NCBI GenBank assembly: GCA_964023275.1
Contig: OZ029925.1
Span: forward strand, 11,739,184 to 11,803,183
DNA from: Norana najaformis
Taxonomy: Eukaryota > Annelida > Clitellata > Crassiclitellata > Hormogastridae
Reading direction: 5' to 3'
Length of the DNA: 64,000 bases
Shown: positions 24,901-36,688 of the stretch, in pieces
How the letters are laid out: every line of letters starts with the position of its first letter
How positions within the stretch are numbered: the first letter of the stretch is position 1
Notes under the pieces: generated by a model
What the model was told of the DNA's origin: nothing
What the model saw: the letters and a program-made list of their open reading frames with translations, nothing else
Database searches by the model: none
Position numbers and translations under genes: made by a program

Positions 24901-27900
24901 TTGCCAGCTGCTTCAGATGCATGCAGTTGTTCTCCGTTGGCAGAAGATCGAGACGATGGTAGTTCCGAAGGGGTTCGTTCAAAGCTGACAAAACAGAACA
25001 TGGCAAGAACGCAGCATAAGAGTTAGAAATTTCTTGAAATAATAATAGAAGTAACAACAACAATGACAGTGACAATAACAATAATAAATGTAACAATAAT
25101 AATAACACAGAATTGTTGTACTAACTTCAGAATTCACTTAATTACGGTGGAATTGAATAATTCAACAAAACCTCAAGTACTTTAAAACCAACACTAATAA
25201 CGATGGTAACATAACTTCCCTGAAGAGATGCAGCCGTTCCAAATTAATTTTTTTACATTCTCCAGACAGTTTTTGAAATCTTTGATTATTTAGGTAAAGT
25301 AAGTAGAGTAAGTACAATCTTGATTAACCAACAGCTAATCGTGCATTGGTTTACAAGCATTTAAGATAATATTTTTGGTTATGTGTTAGGTAAAAAATAA
25401 CAAAAACACAAAAAACTACAATAATACAATCAGATAATTCTGATTCCAACCAGTGCTCGGTTTTAGGTCTCGACGTGTTTCCTGGAAAACTTTGAGGACA
25501 GCAATGAAGACGGCTCGGCCAGATTGTTCAAGCGTGATGTGCTGCCATAAGTAACTCACGGATACGGTCACAGAAGGATCTTGCACACCGTTGCTATGGA
25601 TGGAATAGGCAGAACTACTACTGTTGCCTGGCAACCGAATGACAACGGTCTCCTTGCCAACTGACTCGCTTTAGCAGAACAAGAAAGATTACTAATATTA
25701 ATTTTATTACTATTTTTAATATATAACATCTGTATTTTCTGACATTATTATTAGTTGTTAATTATTATTATTACTATCTTCACTTCAGTGATTGTTATAA
25801 TATTAGTCAAAATCAATCAACACCACTATCATTGATTACACTATACAGAAAAAGACAATATAAATATAAAGTAAATTAATCAATAAAATTTAAATTTAAA
25901 AAATTATTCAGTAAACAAATATAAATTTTGAAAAATCTAACAATCAATAAATAAAAATCTGAAAAACTGAATAAACAAACGAATATAAATTTAAAAACAT
26001 TAATCAATAAATACCTGATGATACGTTTCTGTAGGTCTTCAAGTCCGGGTATATTTTCAAAATGAACGAGATGAGCAAACATTGGCTGGATCGAACTAAG
26101 GATCGGTCGATCGAGTGATGGGTGGACCATTACATAACCTGATCATATGAAAATTTAATCTTAATCTAATCTAGTAACTTCTATACCAAAATTCTCACAT
26201 ATTTTGAATTATACGTAAGAGAAACTACATTACTGTTATTATAATTGTTACATTTATTATTCCCAATTTAGTCTACCTTTAGTTCAGTCTATGTTTAAGT
26301 TATTATACCATTAGCTTAATCTACTTGAATTTTAGATACCTTTAATTTGATCTACATTCAATTTAAATCTACCTCTAACTCCATATTTTAATTTTGCAAT
26401 TAAGTTTCAACTTGTAGCTTGTCCTCTTACCTCGGCTGTTGAGGACAATGGCGTAGCTGTTGTCCTCAGTATAGTAGGTGGCCGGTTCAAGGACGTCCCC
26501 AGCATGAATGTCGATGCCAACGATACCAAAAAGGCGTCCCTCGTGCAAGCAAGGCCAAGTCAGGGTTACAATAGTGCCTGAAAAACATACCTAATACAAT
26601 GAGTTCTCAAATATCGAGACAGTTTGTGGCAACTGACAGATTTTGTAAAAACGAGGTATGGTTTATGTTGTATTCCATGGCCAATAGCTAAAGGAAAGCA
26701 ACTGAGGATTTTCTCAAAACTGGACATTTTGCCAAACTACAGCACAGATGCTATACATGTGAAAGGATAGTATCAATGATACTATTATAAGAAGATTTTG
26801 TCCTTGACCTACCTTTACCAACTTCATCCTTAACCGGAAGGCTCAAAGCTGGTTGGCTGTCGATTGGCCAATCAAACGGCCGGAAAATGTCGCCCAAGAT
26901 GGCACCAAGGTTGCGTGTCGAAGTGACAGAGGTTGCTTTTCCACGCTGGAAAACATGAATGAAGAACCAATCAATCAATTGACACCGAGATCATCATCAT
27001 CATCATTACCTTCTTCTTCTTCATCGTCACCATCAGTTTCCATAATTATTTCATCATATCATCATCACAATCATCATCACTGTCATCATCACATTTATGT
27101 GCACGACAAGGTCAGTTTCTATAATTATCATATTATCATTTTCATCATCATCGTCATCATCATCTTCATTTTCAGCATAATCACCACCACTACTGTCATC
27201 ATCATCGTTGACATGGGTCAGTACAGAATGGACTCAAAAACCTCATTCCACCTCTCGCTCACCCGTATTGGAACCGTGATTTCACGCTGAACGAGGTACT
27301 TTGTGAAGTTCTGGTCAGCCACATCCTGCAGGAAGGTACGTTCGTACATGACTGATTTCATCTCTGGGAACATACCATACCACTTTATCACTTATGTATA
27401 AGAGAGGTATGGAATGTGTAATGGTTACGTAAAAATCAACTTCATCTCTGGGAACAAACCACACCACTTTCTTATTCATGTAAATAAAAAGCATGAGATC
27501 CTGCATAAGGTAAGCTGTAAGATATGGTAAAAGTTATGGTATAAGGTAAGCTATAGGGTAAGCTGAAAGATTTTGTAAAAACAAGTTATGGTATATGTTG
27601 TATTCTATAAGAAACATTCATGATTGACTTCATTTCTTGGCACAGACCACACCACTTAATCATTCACATACATAAAAGAGGTATCATTCACATACATAAA
27701 AGAGGTATTGTACACATTATGGTTAGGTAAAAATGTCAAAAGAAGGTAAGGTATATATCAATAATAACCTACCATCAATGACGGCATATGTATTGATGAA
27801 AACACGCTGCAAGGTAAGAAAGTTCTCATCATAAATTGTTGTGAGGACATCCTTGGCCTCTGCAAGCGTCGACAAGAGGCCACGACTGATATAAGCAATG

Positions 27901-30900
27901 AGGACATCATCTGAGGACAAATCATGTCAAAAGGCAAGTTAGGTAAGATACGGCCTATCTAATATCTTCCTCATATTTCACATATGCAAGGTATGAATAA
28001 GGTAACATATTTTTCCATCTTGGCTTACAACCCGACTATCCTTGCAGTTTAGTAAGCACATTAACTTTGGTTAGCAGTGTAATCATCGACTCATACCTTC
28101 AGCATTATTACAGTGGTGCTTTAGAAGTCATAGCTTATGTTAAGTTCAGATGAAATATGCAGAACAAATGACCTCACTGAACTGACCTAATTTTACTTCC
28201 TAACCAATTTTGCCTAGTTTCACATCATCACAGAACCGACCTATCTAATCTAATCTAATGTCTCATCTACAGCACCAACCCAGTTTCACGTGTTCTCAAA
28301 GAACTGACCTAGTTAAACATGCCTTCACTGAACCAACATTGTTTTGCACGTCCAAACTGAACATAATCCTGCAAGGCCTTGATGTACCAACCCACTTTTT
28401 TTATCTGACCTAAAGTCAGACAAAGTCAAGAACAGTAACTGACCTGGTTTCAAGTTGTCCTCCTCATCCTCAGTCCTTGAAAGTGACCTTCGAATGAGGC
28501 TAAATGCTGTGGAGAAGGCTAACGAATGATTCATAGCAGCTGAAACAAACAATAATTAAATAAGTCAGTGTCTCTGTCAGCCAGCCCACCAACCAGTCAG
28601 CAAGTCAGTCAATCAGTCAAAGGCAGCCATGGTTATAAATTGCTAAGGAGTTCACTTCTTAACCTTGGCATGTGAATGCGGGTAGTCAGTCCTTTCACTC
28701 TTTCCACCAACAGTGTGCAGTCTATGTACTCATTTTATAGTTGAGAAGCCCACCTGCACTAGGCAACAGAACAAGAATACTCTGGAAAAAGAGTTACATC
28801 ATGGTTCCACTTGAACTCGACCATCTACTGGAGCCTCACAAATTATGATAATGGCATTTCAGAAGCCACTGGATTAGATTAGAATAGATTACTCGACTCC
28901 TTTTCGAGAAGGTCGATGAACGCAACATGGAAGAGCTTCTTCTCGTACGAGAGAAATGTCAGTCGATCAAGAATGCAGCTGTCATCACGCGAGAACCTCA
29001 CTTCCGAAGACACGCTCATCACGGCCACCTGTTTGTTGTCAAAATAATTACAGGAATCACATTAAGTAGCAAAATACAAGATAAAAGGTATCAAATTCAC
29101 TACCCTTCTCTATCTCTTATCTCATTTCATTCACAACTGAAGACCTTTTCCCAGCAACCCATGCTTTTGAGGTAAATTAATAAATAAATACAATACAGAT
29201 ATCTCATTAATGTAATCATAATAATGTATGAAATTAAATAATGAGGAAGAAATCATTATGTACCACTGATGTAGTAGAAATTTTTAATTACACATTTTAT
29301 TATGTTATATAATCGTTGCATTATAAATGACACATAAAATTACATTGTTACACAGTCACTGCCTCTTAAATTATGCATAACATTACATTATACAACTTAT
29401 GCATTACACACATTATATTATGCCATATGATCTTTATGACTGCCTTACCCGATCACCTTCACTGAGCGAATAGATGATGTGCTTGGCAATTGCCTTGGCA
29501 ATCTTCAGCTGAGCTGCACTCAGTGAACTCCCATGATCGATAACGATCACGACATTCTTCGATCGCTGGTAGATCGATGAATAGAAAACTCCCCTACGAA
29601 AAAGTCACATTCAGAACTCCGAAATTATCATTATTATTACTAACACTGTTTGCATTAATTCCATTATTAATAATTTTATTCATGAGACAACTCAAAAACA
29701 AATCAATTATTAATATTACTGTTAATATTCGTTTATAATTTTTTTACCCAAGGTAAATATGATACCTCAGAATTTAAAAATGCTCTGCAAAAACTGATTT
29801 GTATGTTATTTATTATACCCTCCCTTTTACTATTTAGTTTAATATTATTCCGAGCACTAACATCATTAGTAATACTATTTTTATAGCTACTAGTAACAAT
29901 ATCATTAATACTATGACTTATTATTACTACGGGTATTATTACTAATATTAATATTCATATCACTACTGTTATTCAGCTGTGGTAAATTGGCAATATAGGC
30001 CAACCTTACATCACCTTTCTTTACCTCACCTTACCTTACCTTCCCTTGCTTTATGTTACCATACCTTAAGTTCCACATTGTCCTACTTTAACACACCTCA
30101 CCTGACCTTACCTTACTTTACATTATCAAACCTCACCTTACCTTACCCTCCCGTACCTTACCATATCAAACTTTGGCCTCCCTACTTTACCTTACTGTTC
30201 AGTGCTTTACCTTACCTCATCTTACCTTACCTAGTTTATCTTACCATCCCTTACTTTACCATACTACAACACAGCTTACCATACATCCACCCAGAAGACT
30301 TACCTGTGCCTGAAGTCATGAACGTTCTTGCAGTCGGAGTAAAGGAGGTTTGGAAAGTTGTGTGCCGGAAACTCATTGTGAACGCCCTCTGTTGACAGGA
30401 AGTACTGCCACTTGATGCTCTGTATGTACTGGACATTGTGCTGGAAGACTGGAAAAACAGCAATCGAATGTGAAACCATGTCTTCCCAGGGAAGGTGGGT
30501 AGGTAGCTAAAGGTTGGGTCATATAGCACCAGGCAGAGAAAGTACAGTAAGGTAAGGTACAGTAAGGTATGGTAAGGAAAATTATGAGGTTATGCAAAGC
30601 AAATAACAAGGTGAGGTAAGGTAATATATGGACAGGAAAGGTACAGTAAGGTCAATAAGGTTAGGTAACTTCCTTCATTTGCCTCAATCTTTTTCTCCTT
30701 CCTTTCTTCGTCTTAGTTTTAGATGATGTAAAGTAAATGAAGATAGAGTTTTATTACTTGACTGTTGTTAGCCACATTTTTTAAAGAACCAATTGAGAAA
30801 AAATAGAAACCCAGATGAAAAACTTTCACCAATTTACAATTAACACTTGCGACTGAGAAAAAGTTGTAACCTTCAGCCTTTGTAAGTCTCACCTTCAGTC

Positions 30901-33900
30901 AGGTTTCGGCCAGGATTGAAGACGTCTGCATGGAACAAGGTCGAAGGAAAGAGGTCACAGCTAAACTCCTGGCTGACCTGACACTGATAACTGTCGTCCC
31001 ACCTAAAATAATACGTCGTCCGCACTAAAATAATTAAAATAATGATGATAATGATATATTTTAAACCCAAAGGATCGTAATAAATGTACTTAAATTATTA
31101 ATAATATTGATGATGATGGCGACGAAGATGACAGCGATGATGATGACAGTATTAAGCAATCTAACAACACAATGCATTACAAAACAATACAATAAAATAT
31201 TCTGTACAGTACAATGTATTGTTATTAATATTATTAGAATTTTGTATATTTTTATTTTTATTTTTATTATTATTATTATTACTATTACTATTATTACTGT
31301 GTATCTGTTTACTCAAACAGAGCTTCCAAGAATCACAAGGTCTTACTTGAGGTCAGCATTTGGGATGTTGCAACATTCAAGGCGTTGTCCCGTTGCCTGG
31401 CGAAGACGCAACTGGTACAGATTTTCCACTGTGATCTTACTTGTTCGCAGGACCTTAAGGTACTGGCTTAACTTCGTACCAAGCTGCCTTGAAAGCTGAC
31501 AATAGTAAGCAAATCGAAACATCAACAGTAGCAACAACAGTAATAGGATTGCAAAAATAATGTAAGCTAAGCAAATAAGAATATCAGTATGTATGTATGT
31601 ACATATGTATGTGTATCACTAAATTCGTAAAGCGCCTTTTAAGTAACTCAAAAAGGCGCTGCAGCACAGCTGCCTAATGAACTCTAAAGAGGAACGTCTT
31701 GAGACGGGCAGAAAATGTTTCCTGAACTGTGGAACAGGCAAGGGATCATATGTCTGGTGGAAGAGTGTTCCAGACAGATGGCCCCACAGTGGAGAAGGTG
31801 CATCCCACCCGAGCCAACGTGCAAGAACGCAGTACGATGAGATGACCATGTGTCGCCGATCACAGTCTCTGTCAGCCAGGTTGATCAGCTGAACCAATGA
31901 TCTAGGACCTGACCATGAGGAATGTTTTGGACTGCACCCTCTTCTCAACTGGAAGCCAACGTAGGGCGTCTCATATATAGGTAGAAATATGCAAGAATCT
32001 GGATGTAGCAGTGACGAGCCGAGCAGCACGGTAGGAATGATAGACAATAAGAAGGTAAAAAACGTTGTCAGTTTACCAACATGAATGTCAACAGTAGCAA
32101 TGACAGCAAAAGGAATGGCAATAATAATTTGTCAGTAAGATTAGTATAGATCAGATTGGATCAGATTATGTTGGATGTGACCTGAGGTCATATAAGAGAT
32201 CAAAACATCAGATTAGATTAGGTCATATCGTCATCTAATCTAATTATATTGGATTAGATTAGTTTAAATTAAAGTACCTCTGTGAGTTTGGCACTGTAGT
32301 CAGGGGCTGAATCAGAGTAGCCCAGTGAGTCAAAATTTGCCTGGAAAACACAAGCAGGCATCTTACAACACAAAAAATTAGACAAACATACTTACAAAAC
32401 TGAATTTAATTCTGTTCAGCATACATTTCAACCAACTTTAAAATGCATCTGTTTAGATCAGACTGCATATGTGCAGTGATTTTGAGAGGTCCCAAAAAGG
32501 CGCTACATTAAGTGTCTTGATGCATACATACATAATTACATAACTGCACATTTATATAGCGAGGAAATGAATAGAAATGTAGGGTAAGGAAAGGCATCTA
32601 AGGGCAGAGTATGTAAGTTAAGTAAGTTAAGGTAAGATAAGGCAAGGCAACTTAAGGAAGGTAAGTATGGTAAGCCAAGTTAAGGTAAGGTTAGGTAAAG
32701 CAAACAAGGCAATATGTAGCAGGCAAAGGGTAAGGCAAGTTAAACTAAGGTAAGGTAACGAAAGCGAAATAAAAGTCAGGACAATACACACAGAGAGAAA
32801 CAAAGACAAAAGAAAGACACACAATGACGCATAGTCAGTGGGTTTTCCAGGCTGACAGACCAATCAAACCCAACAGACAGACAGACAGAATGACAACGAC
32901 AGAAAGACCGACTGACAGAGACTGGTGCAGACGGCTGTCTTTCTGCCCGGCGGTTTCAGCCAGATTGGCCTAATGGACGCCATAAAGCGATAAACCGAAG
33001 AGAGACTCATAAAGCCATTAGCATACACTACAACAAGCTACCTATTATGCCTCTGCTTATACACATCTGTCTGCATATGTGTAATTGTCTCCCTGCCTCG
33101 CTCTATGTCTGTCTACTTTTGTGTGAGCACACACATTCGTGTACCTTGTATACGTTCATGTATCTATATGTGTAGGTGTCTGCCTGTCTGTCAATCTGTC
33201 TACTTGTATGTAAGTATGTACGCATGCATGCAAATGGGTAGGTGGGTGCGTAAGTGAGTGAGTGAGTGAGCAGCTGAATCAATAAGCCAGTGAATCAATG
33301 AGTAAATCATTCAGTGAGTTAATCAATGAACCAATCAGTCAGCCAGTCAGTCAAGCAACGCATCAATCACTCAATCAATCAAGCAGTCAAACATCCAGCC
33401 AACATGCCTGCCTGTCAGACCAACCAACCAACCAGCTAGTCTGAGGCCATAAGAACTAAAGCCTGACTGTAGCCGCAAGCACTGCAAAGAGCACACATCC
33501 ATCGGAGAAGATCTCCCTTTGAAACTGGAATCTGTTTATTGTTCCATCTGACAGCCGTATACTCCAAACACCTCTCATAACACCAGACACTAACACAGCT
33601 ACCACGCTCATAAACTTAGAAGTAATGTCTGGAAACTGCATACACTAATGAAGTAGCCAGAACAATCATGGATATTAAATTTGTGGTAAAATAGCACACA
33701 ACAAGTGATCTACACTCTCAAAGTAATATGCTGACACAGCAGATGCTAATTATGTAGCTAAACCGCTCATGGACATCAACTGCCTGGCAATAAAGCACAG
33801 TCATTGTGCATCGTGGCATTTCACCAAAAACAGTAATGTGGCTTTTGCAGTAATTAGAGAAAAACTGTTTGCCATGTGCAATCTAGCCACATTGGTGTCT

Positions 33901-36688
33901 GCTTTTACTAGACATCACTATAGTCATGGTTAATACTAGACATTCATTTAAGGGATAAGCATCTGAAAGCACTCGGCTCTCTTCCTGAAGAGCAAAAGCA
34001 AAGAGAGTATAAACAGACAGCCAGACAGAAAGACACACAAGCAGCCAGCCAGACAGACAGACAGAGACACATACACACATGAGCCAAAGCTCCAAAGAAA
34101 AAATAGCCAGAAATATACAGGCCAACAAGAAACAAATTGAATTATTGATTGAACAAATGAATGATCGACTGAATGAAGAAATGAACAACAAAAAAGCAAT
34201 TTTGTCCAACTAAAAATAATTGAAGAGATGATTGAATAATGGATGAATTAATGAACAGAATAAATCATCTTTGGCTGACTGACAGATGTAAACTAACAGC
34301 CAGAGCAAGACAGACAGACAGACACACAGACACACATAGTACATGGACAGACAGACAGCCATACAGACAAACACACATCCAGACAAGCGTTTAATCTTGC
34401 AACACAATCCTAAACATGGCACCCAAAGAAGGAGTTTCTCTCCCTTCCTTCCTTCCTCTCTCTATCCCTCCCTCCCCTCGGGTTTGGAGTCATTCATCAG
34501 CATCTCTTAGAGTAATGTCTGCTTGGAACAGACACTAGTGTGGACAGCATGCTGGCAGAAATGAACTATCTACTGTTAAAGCACATCCATTGTTGCCTAC
34601 CGCAAGTTTTGTCTAATTAGCTCAAAAAAGCCAAAGTAATGGCTACAGGCCACAGTGACTGTGCATTATTGCCAGACAATTGATGTACAAGAGTGTTCTG
34701 GTTACATTTATAATAATTGTACTTGTAATAATAACAATTTATACAGCATGGTAAGGAGCAAGCTACGTCAAGGGTGCTTCACGATGACAATTGCCAGCAT
34801 AAGCACTAAGAGTTAGAATTTCAATTATTTTTTGAAACTGTAAACACTTTTTCCCCTCTTGCGTAGACACTGGAAGCTATTCCATGCATGCTGTCATCAA
34901 TGATAACCTGCTGCTTCCAAAATGCAGGGTGATGGGTTGTAGAAAGAATCTGTCTTGCTCAGTCAAAACTCTCCACGACAGTTAGTGTCTGCCATTTTCC
35001 AGACATTACGTTTAAGAATGCAGTTTGGCACCTTATACTAGGCAATTCTGACGTGGTGTACGACCGATGAGATGAGAAAAGAAGCACTCTGTACTTCGCA
35101 TCCCTAGATCAAAGGGAGGCAGTCAGTCAATACCTTGGGGCAGGTGCTGCTGCAGGCACGTGCGGCTCTGAGCCAAGGCACATTCTTAAGAGTGTGCGTA
35201 TGAAGTTCAGTGTCCATAGTGACTGGAGCTACTTCAGGCATGAAATTACGGCAGGGAGAGACAAGAAGGCACAAACCAATGCCTCTGTCTCTCTGCCTTT
35301 CTGCCAGTGCCATGTGCCCTCTCTCTGTGTCTCTCTCTGTCTTTCTCTGTCTCTGCATCTCTCTCTCTGCATCTCTCTCTGTCTCTATCTACCTCTCTGT
35401 CTCTGTCTCTGTCTCTCTCTCTGCATGGGTCCATTCTCTATCTCACTCTCTTTTCTCTGTCTACCACTCAGTATCTATCTCTCCAGCTAGCCTAATCAGT
35501 GCTCTGCATCACAGGAGCCAAGATATTTAATTTGGGAACAGATTCCATTCCTTATCTTATCCAGCAGCATGGAATGTAATATACTGATGCCGTTTATTCT
35601 GTAAACGGATAATTCAGGAGTTCAGGAGCATCTTTTATGAGCTTCCAAAAATGAGCTGATGAGGAGGATTACAAAGGATGATGATTATAATGATGATGAT
35701 GATGAATAACAATGATTATGATGATAAATAGATGAAGGATGATGACGAAAGTTTAGAAGGAGTGCAATATGAATCACTGATGAAATTACCATCAACAAAT
35801 CATACCTGCATCACGCATTATGATAATGGCACTACACAAGTCATTGGATTTTAATAAAAAAAAGGAGAGCAGTCTTTTAAACTAAAGTCAAAAGGCAGCC
35901 AAGGGTATGAAATATTAGCAACGTATGATGGCGGGTGGCCAGTCCTATGTCTTGTCACTTGATCTTCCACCAACAGTGTACGGTCAGTGCACTCATTTTC
36001 CAGCTGAATACGCTAGGGGTCATTAGATCTGATTAGGGCTTCTATCAGATTTCAACTGGGCATCTCTGATGGATTACGACATCTGACTACTGATTACGAC
36101 ATCTTCACTGAAGTGACCATCGATTGATGCCTTGTACGCTAGAGAAACCATTAGGGTATTTTCGTGAAACAGCCACTTGCGGTCGCCCTACAAGCAGCTG
36201 TTTAATGAATATTACCCTCCCTAGATTAGATTAGATCTACCAGCTTCTGACAATTTCTCCAACAGATTACAATTTCTGACTATGGCTTCACTTGCAGTGA
36301 CCATATACATTACGATAACGGCGCTACAAAAGTCATTAGATAATATATTAGATAATTAGACTCCCAAAAGCTGCGTTAAATATATCCAAACCTGCATCGT
36401 CGTAACTCCCATTTCTTCGTTGCTCAGCCGTCGCAAACGCAAGGCAAACTTCTTCGCCTCGTCCCTCAATCGAATTCCGCCCAATTTCAACGGGTCCGGG
36501 TCCTCCTGGGTCGTGTTGAAGGGGAACGGGGCGCTGTCAATGTCGGGCGACAGTAGGGCAGGGTTGTTGAATCGAACAAAAGGGGTTAAGCCCTCTGTAC
36601 CGATGAAGCTTGTGTTCAGCACGGATTTCGCCCCGCCGAAAACGACGATCATGACAAAAAACGTCCCCAAACTGTTCGAGTGTGCCAT
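15394..36688 (-). CDS. CACHD1: CACHD1 orthologue (VWFA and Cache domain protein), 29 coding exons
   Basis: Coding exons in gene order: 36392-36688, 32278-32340, 31347-31495, 30893-31002, 30304-30448, 29449-29593, 28893-29028, 28444-28539, 27773-27910, 27263-27363, 26813-26945, 26431-26577, 26015-26138, 25451-25668, 24895-24984, 24207-24349, 23838-23935, 22673-22756, 22223-22333, 21501-21623, 20829-20928, 20391-20489, 19711-19776, 19478-19564, 18487-18602, 17864-17980, 17296-17447, 16755-16973, 15394-15947. All phases join without a stop, giving about 1386 residues (human CACHD1 is about 1270). Seen: a signal peptide ([19 protein letters not shown]), a VWA domain starting [11 protein letters not shown] (274-278), Cache regions (about 460-600 and 745-920), a cysteine-rich stretch, one TM helix (about 1144-1164) and a cytosolic tail ending HAVDTC. 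Known for the family: an alpha2delta-like cell-surface protein that modulates voltage-gated calcium channels and binds Frizzled/LRP6. The least certain junction is the weak donor at 25450 (GTTGGA). The start is the first ATG; the longer open frame would need TTG. Confidence 0.93.
16524..16740 (+). repeat. Degenerate (CAAT)n array in CACHD1 intron 28
   Basis: CAATCAAT/AATAAATCAC repeats run right up to the donor site of the TM exon. Similar arrays lie at 17456-17720, 23975-24066, 59985-60235 and 60410-60720. A chance CTAACCCTAACCC occurs at about 16674-16686. Confidence 0.8.
16755..16973 (-). other. CACHD1: CACHD1 transmembrane exon
   Basis: Exon 28 encodes [20 protein letters not shown], a single glycine-rich membrane helix, then a basic stop-transfer ([13 protein letters not shown]) and an acidic cytosolic stretch [11 protein letters not shown]. 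The [11 protein letters not shown] start of the helix is a hallmark of CACHD1 proteins. The donor GTATTT is followed directly on the intron side by a CAATCAAT array. Confidence 0.88.
17456..17720 (+). repeat. Degenerate (CAAT)n array in CACHD1 intron 26
   Basis: The same AATCAATC tetramer family as the array at 16524. It occupies most of the intron between the exons at 17296-17447 and 17864-17980. Confidence 0.75.
18921..19225 (+). repeat. 30-bp minisatellite, ten copies, in a CACHD1 intron
   Basis: Ten direct copies of a 30-bp unit beginning CACGACCGAGGGGACCATCA and ending in CTCACATGA, followed by a partial CACGA. Copies 1-7 are almost identical; copies 7-10 carry substitutions. Because 30 is a multiple of three, open frames run through the whole array on both strands. 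It lies between exons 24 and 25 of CACHD1 and has no splice evidence. Confidence 0.96.
20821..20830 (-). promoter_or_regulatory. CACHD1: Non-canonical GC-AG 5' splice site in CACHD1
   Basis: On the minus strand exon 21 ends CACAAG followed by GCAAGA. Only this GC donor keeps phase 0 into the next exon (EPLVTNDML) across a site where the family reads HITHKEPLV. The remaining donor bases fit the strong AAG/GCAAGA consensus known for GC-AG introns. Confidence 0.85.
26990..27200 (+). repeat. (CAT)n/(TCA)n microsatellite region
   Basis: An imperfect ATCATC/CATCAT array inside the CACHD1 intron between the exons at 26813-26945 and 27263-27363. The histidine/serine-rich frame is an artefact. Confidence 0.85.
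27340..27740 (-). repeat. Repeated 3' splice-site region of a CACHD1 exon
   Basis: The start of exon 10 with its acceptor (CATCTCTGGGAACATACCAT on the plus strand at 27359) is followed upstream of the gene by two decayed copies, at about 27439-27485 (CATCTCTGGGAACAAACCAC) and 27622-27650 (CATTTCTTGGCACAGACCAC). Each continues into an AAGAGGTAT-like segment. A 24-bp perfect duplication (ATTCACATACATAAAAGAGG) sits at 27660-27707. Confidence 0.7.
29449..29593 (-). other. CACHD1: CACHD1 VWA exon with variant MIDAS
   Basis: Exon 6 translates to [20 protein letters not shown] followed by [18 protein letters not shown]. The metal-site motif is D-H-G-S-S rather than the D-x-S-x-S of calcium-channel alpha2delta subunits, so its second ligand is glycine. 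This is the CACHD1-type arrangement. A weaker metal site is an inference. Confidence 0.85.
30001..30255. repeat. CCTTA pentamer array
   Basis: Degenerate TTACC/CCTTA pentamers fill the intron beside the exon at 30304-30448. Read on the gene strand they give GGTAAGGTAAG, which matches the consensus 5' splice site many times over. A block in the opposite orientation lies at 30541-30665. Confidence 0.8.
31617..32050 (-). mobile_element. LINE 3'-end remnant inside CACHD1 intron 2
   Basis: The minus frame reads [20 protein letters not shown] and ends YLKGALRI, resembling the C-terminus of CR1/L2-like reverse transcriptase ORFs (an SPSVxxFRKHLKTFLF-type end). It terminates in the motif AAGCGCCTTTTAAGTAACTC shared with other tails in the window. 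It has the same orientation as CACHD1. Only the last part of the ORF is present. Confidence 0.6.
32583..32765 (+). repeat. GTAAG pentamer array in CACHD1 intron 1
   Basis: AAGTTAAGGTAAGATAAGGC-type degenerate pentamers. On the gene strand they read as CTTAC, so here they do not mimic donor sites. Confidence 0.75.
34010..34400 (-). repeat. (CAGA)n tracts
   Basis: Two clusters of CAGACAGACAGAC (34012-34075 and 34300-34385) in CACHD1 intron 1, separated by unique A/T-rich DNA. Short cysteine/valine-rich minus-strand frames over them are artefacts. Confidence 0.8.
35286..35480 (+). repeat. (TCTG/TCTC)n tract in CACHD1 intron 1
   Basis: Pyrimidine-rich microsatellite of CTCTCTGTCTCTG type, about 190 bp. 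Confidence 0.85.
35884..36015 (+). mobile_element. Dispersed repeat family D copy
   Basis: Contains GCAGCCAAGGGTATGAAATA, then TGGCCAGTCCT, CCACCAACAGTGTACGGTCA and CGCTAGGGGT. Related copies: 9176-9240, 21030-21110, 28617-28755 and 39283-39440. It is followed by GATTAGATTA-type tail DNA. The length and tail suggest a SINE-like element, but no Pol III boxes were recognised in it. Confidence 0.65.
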
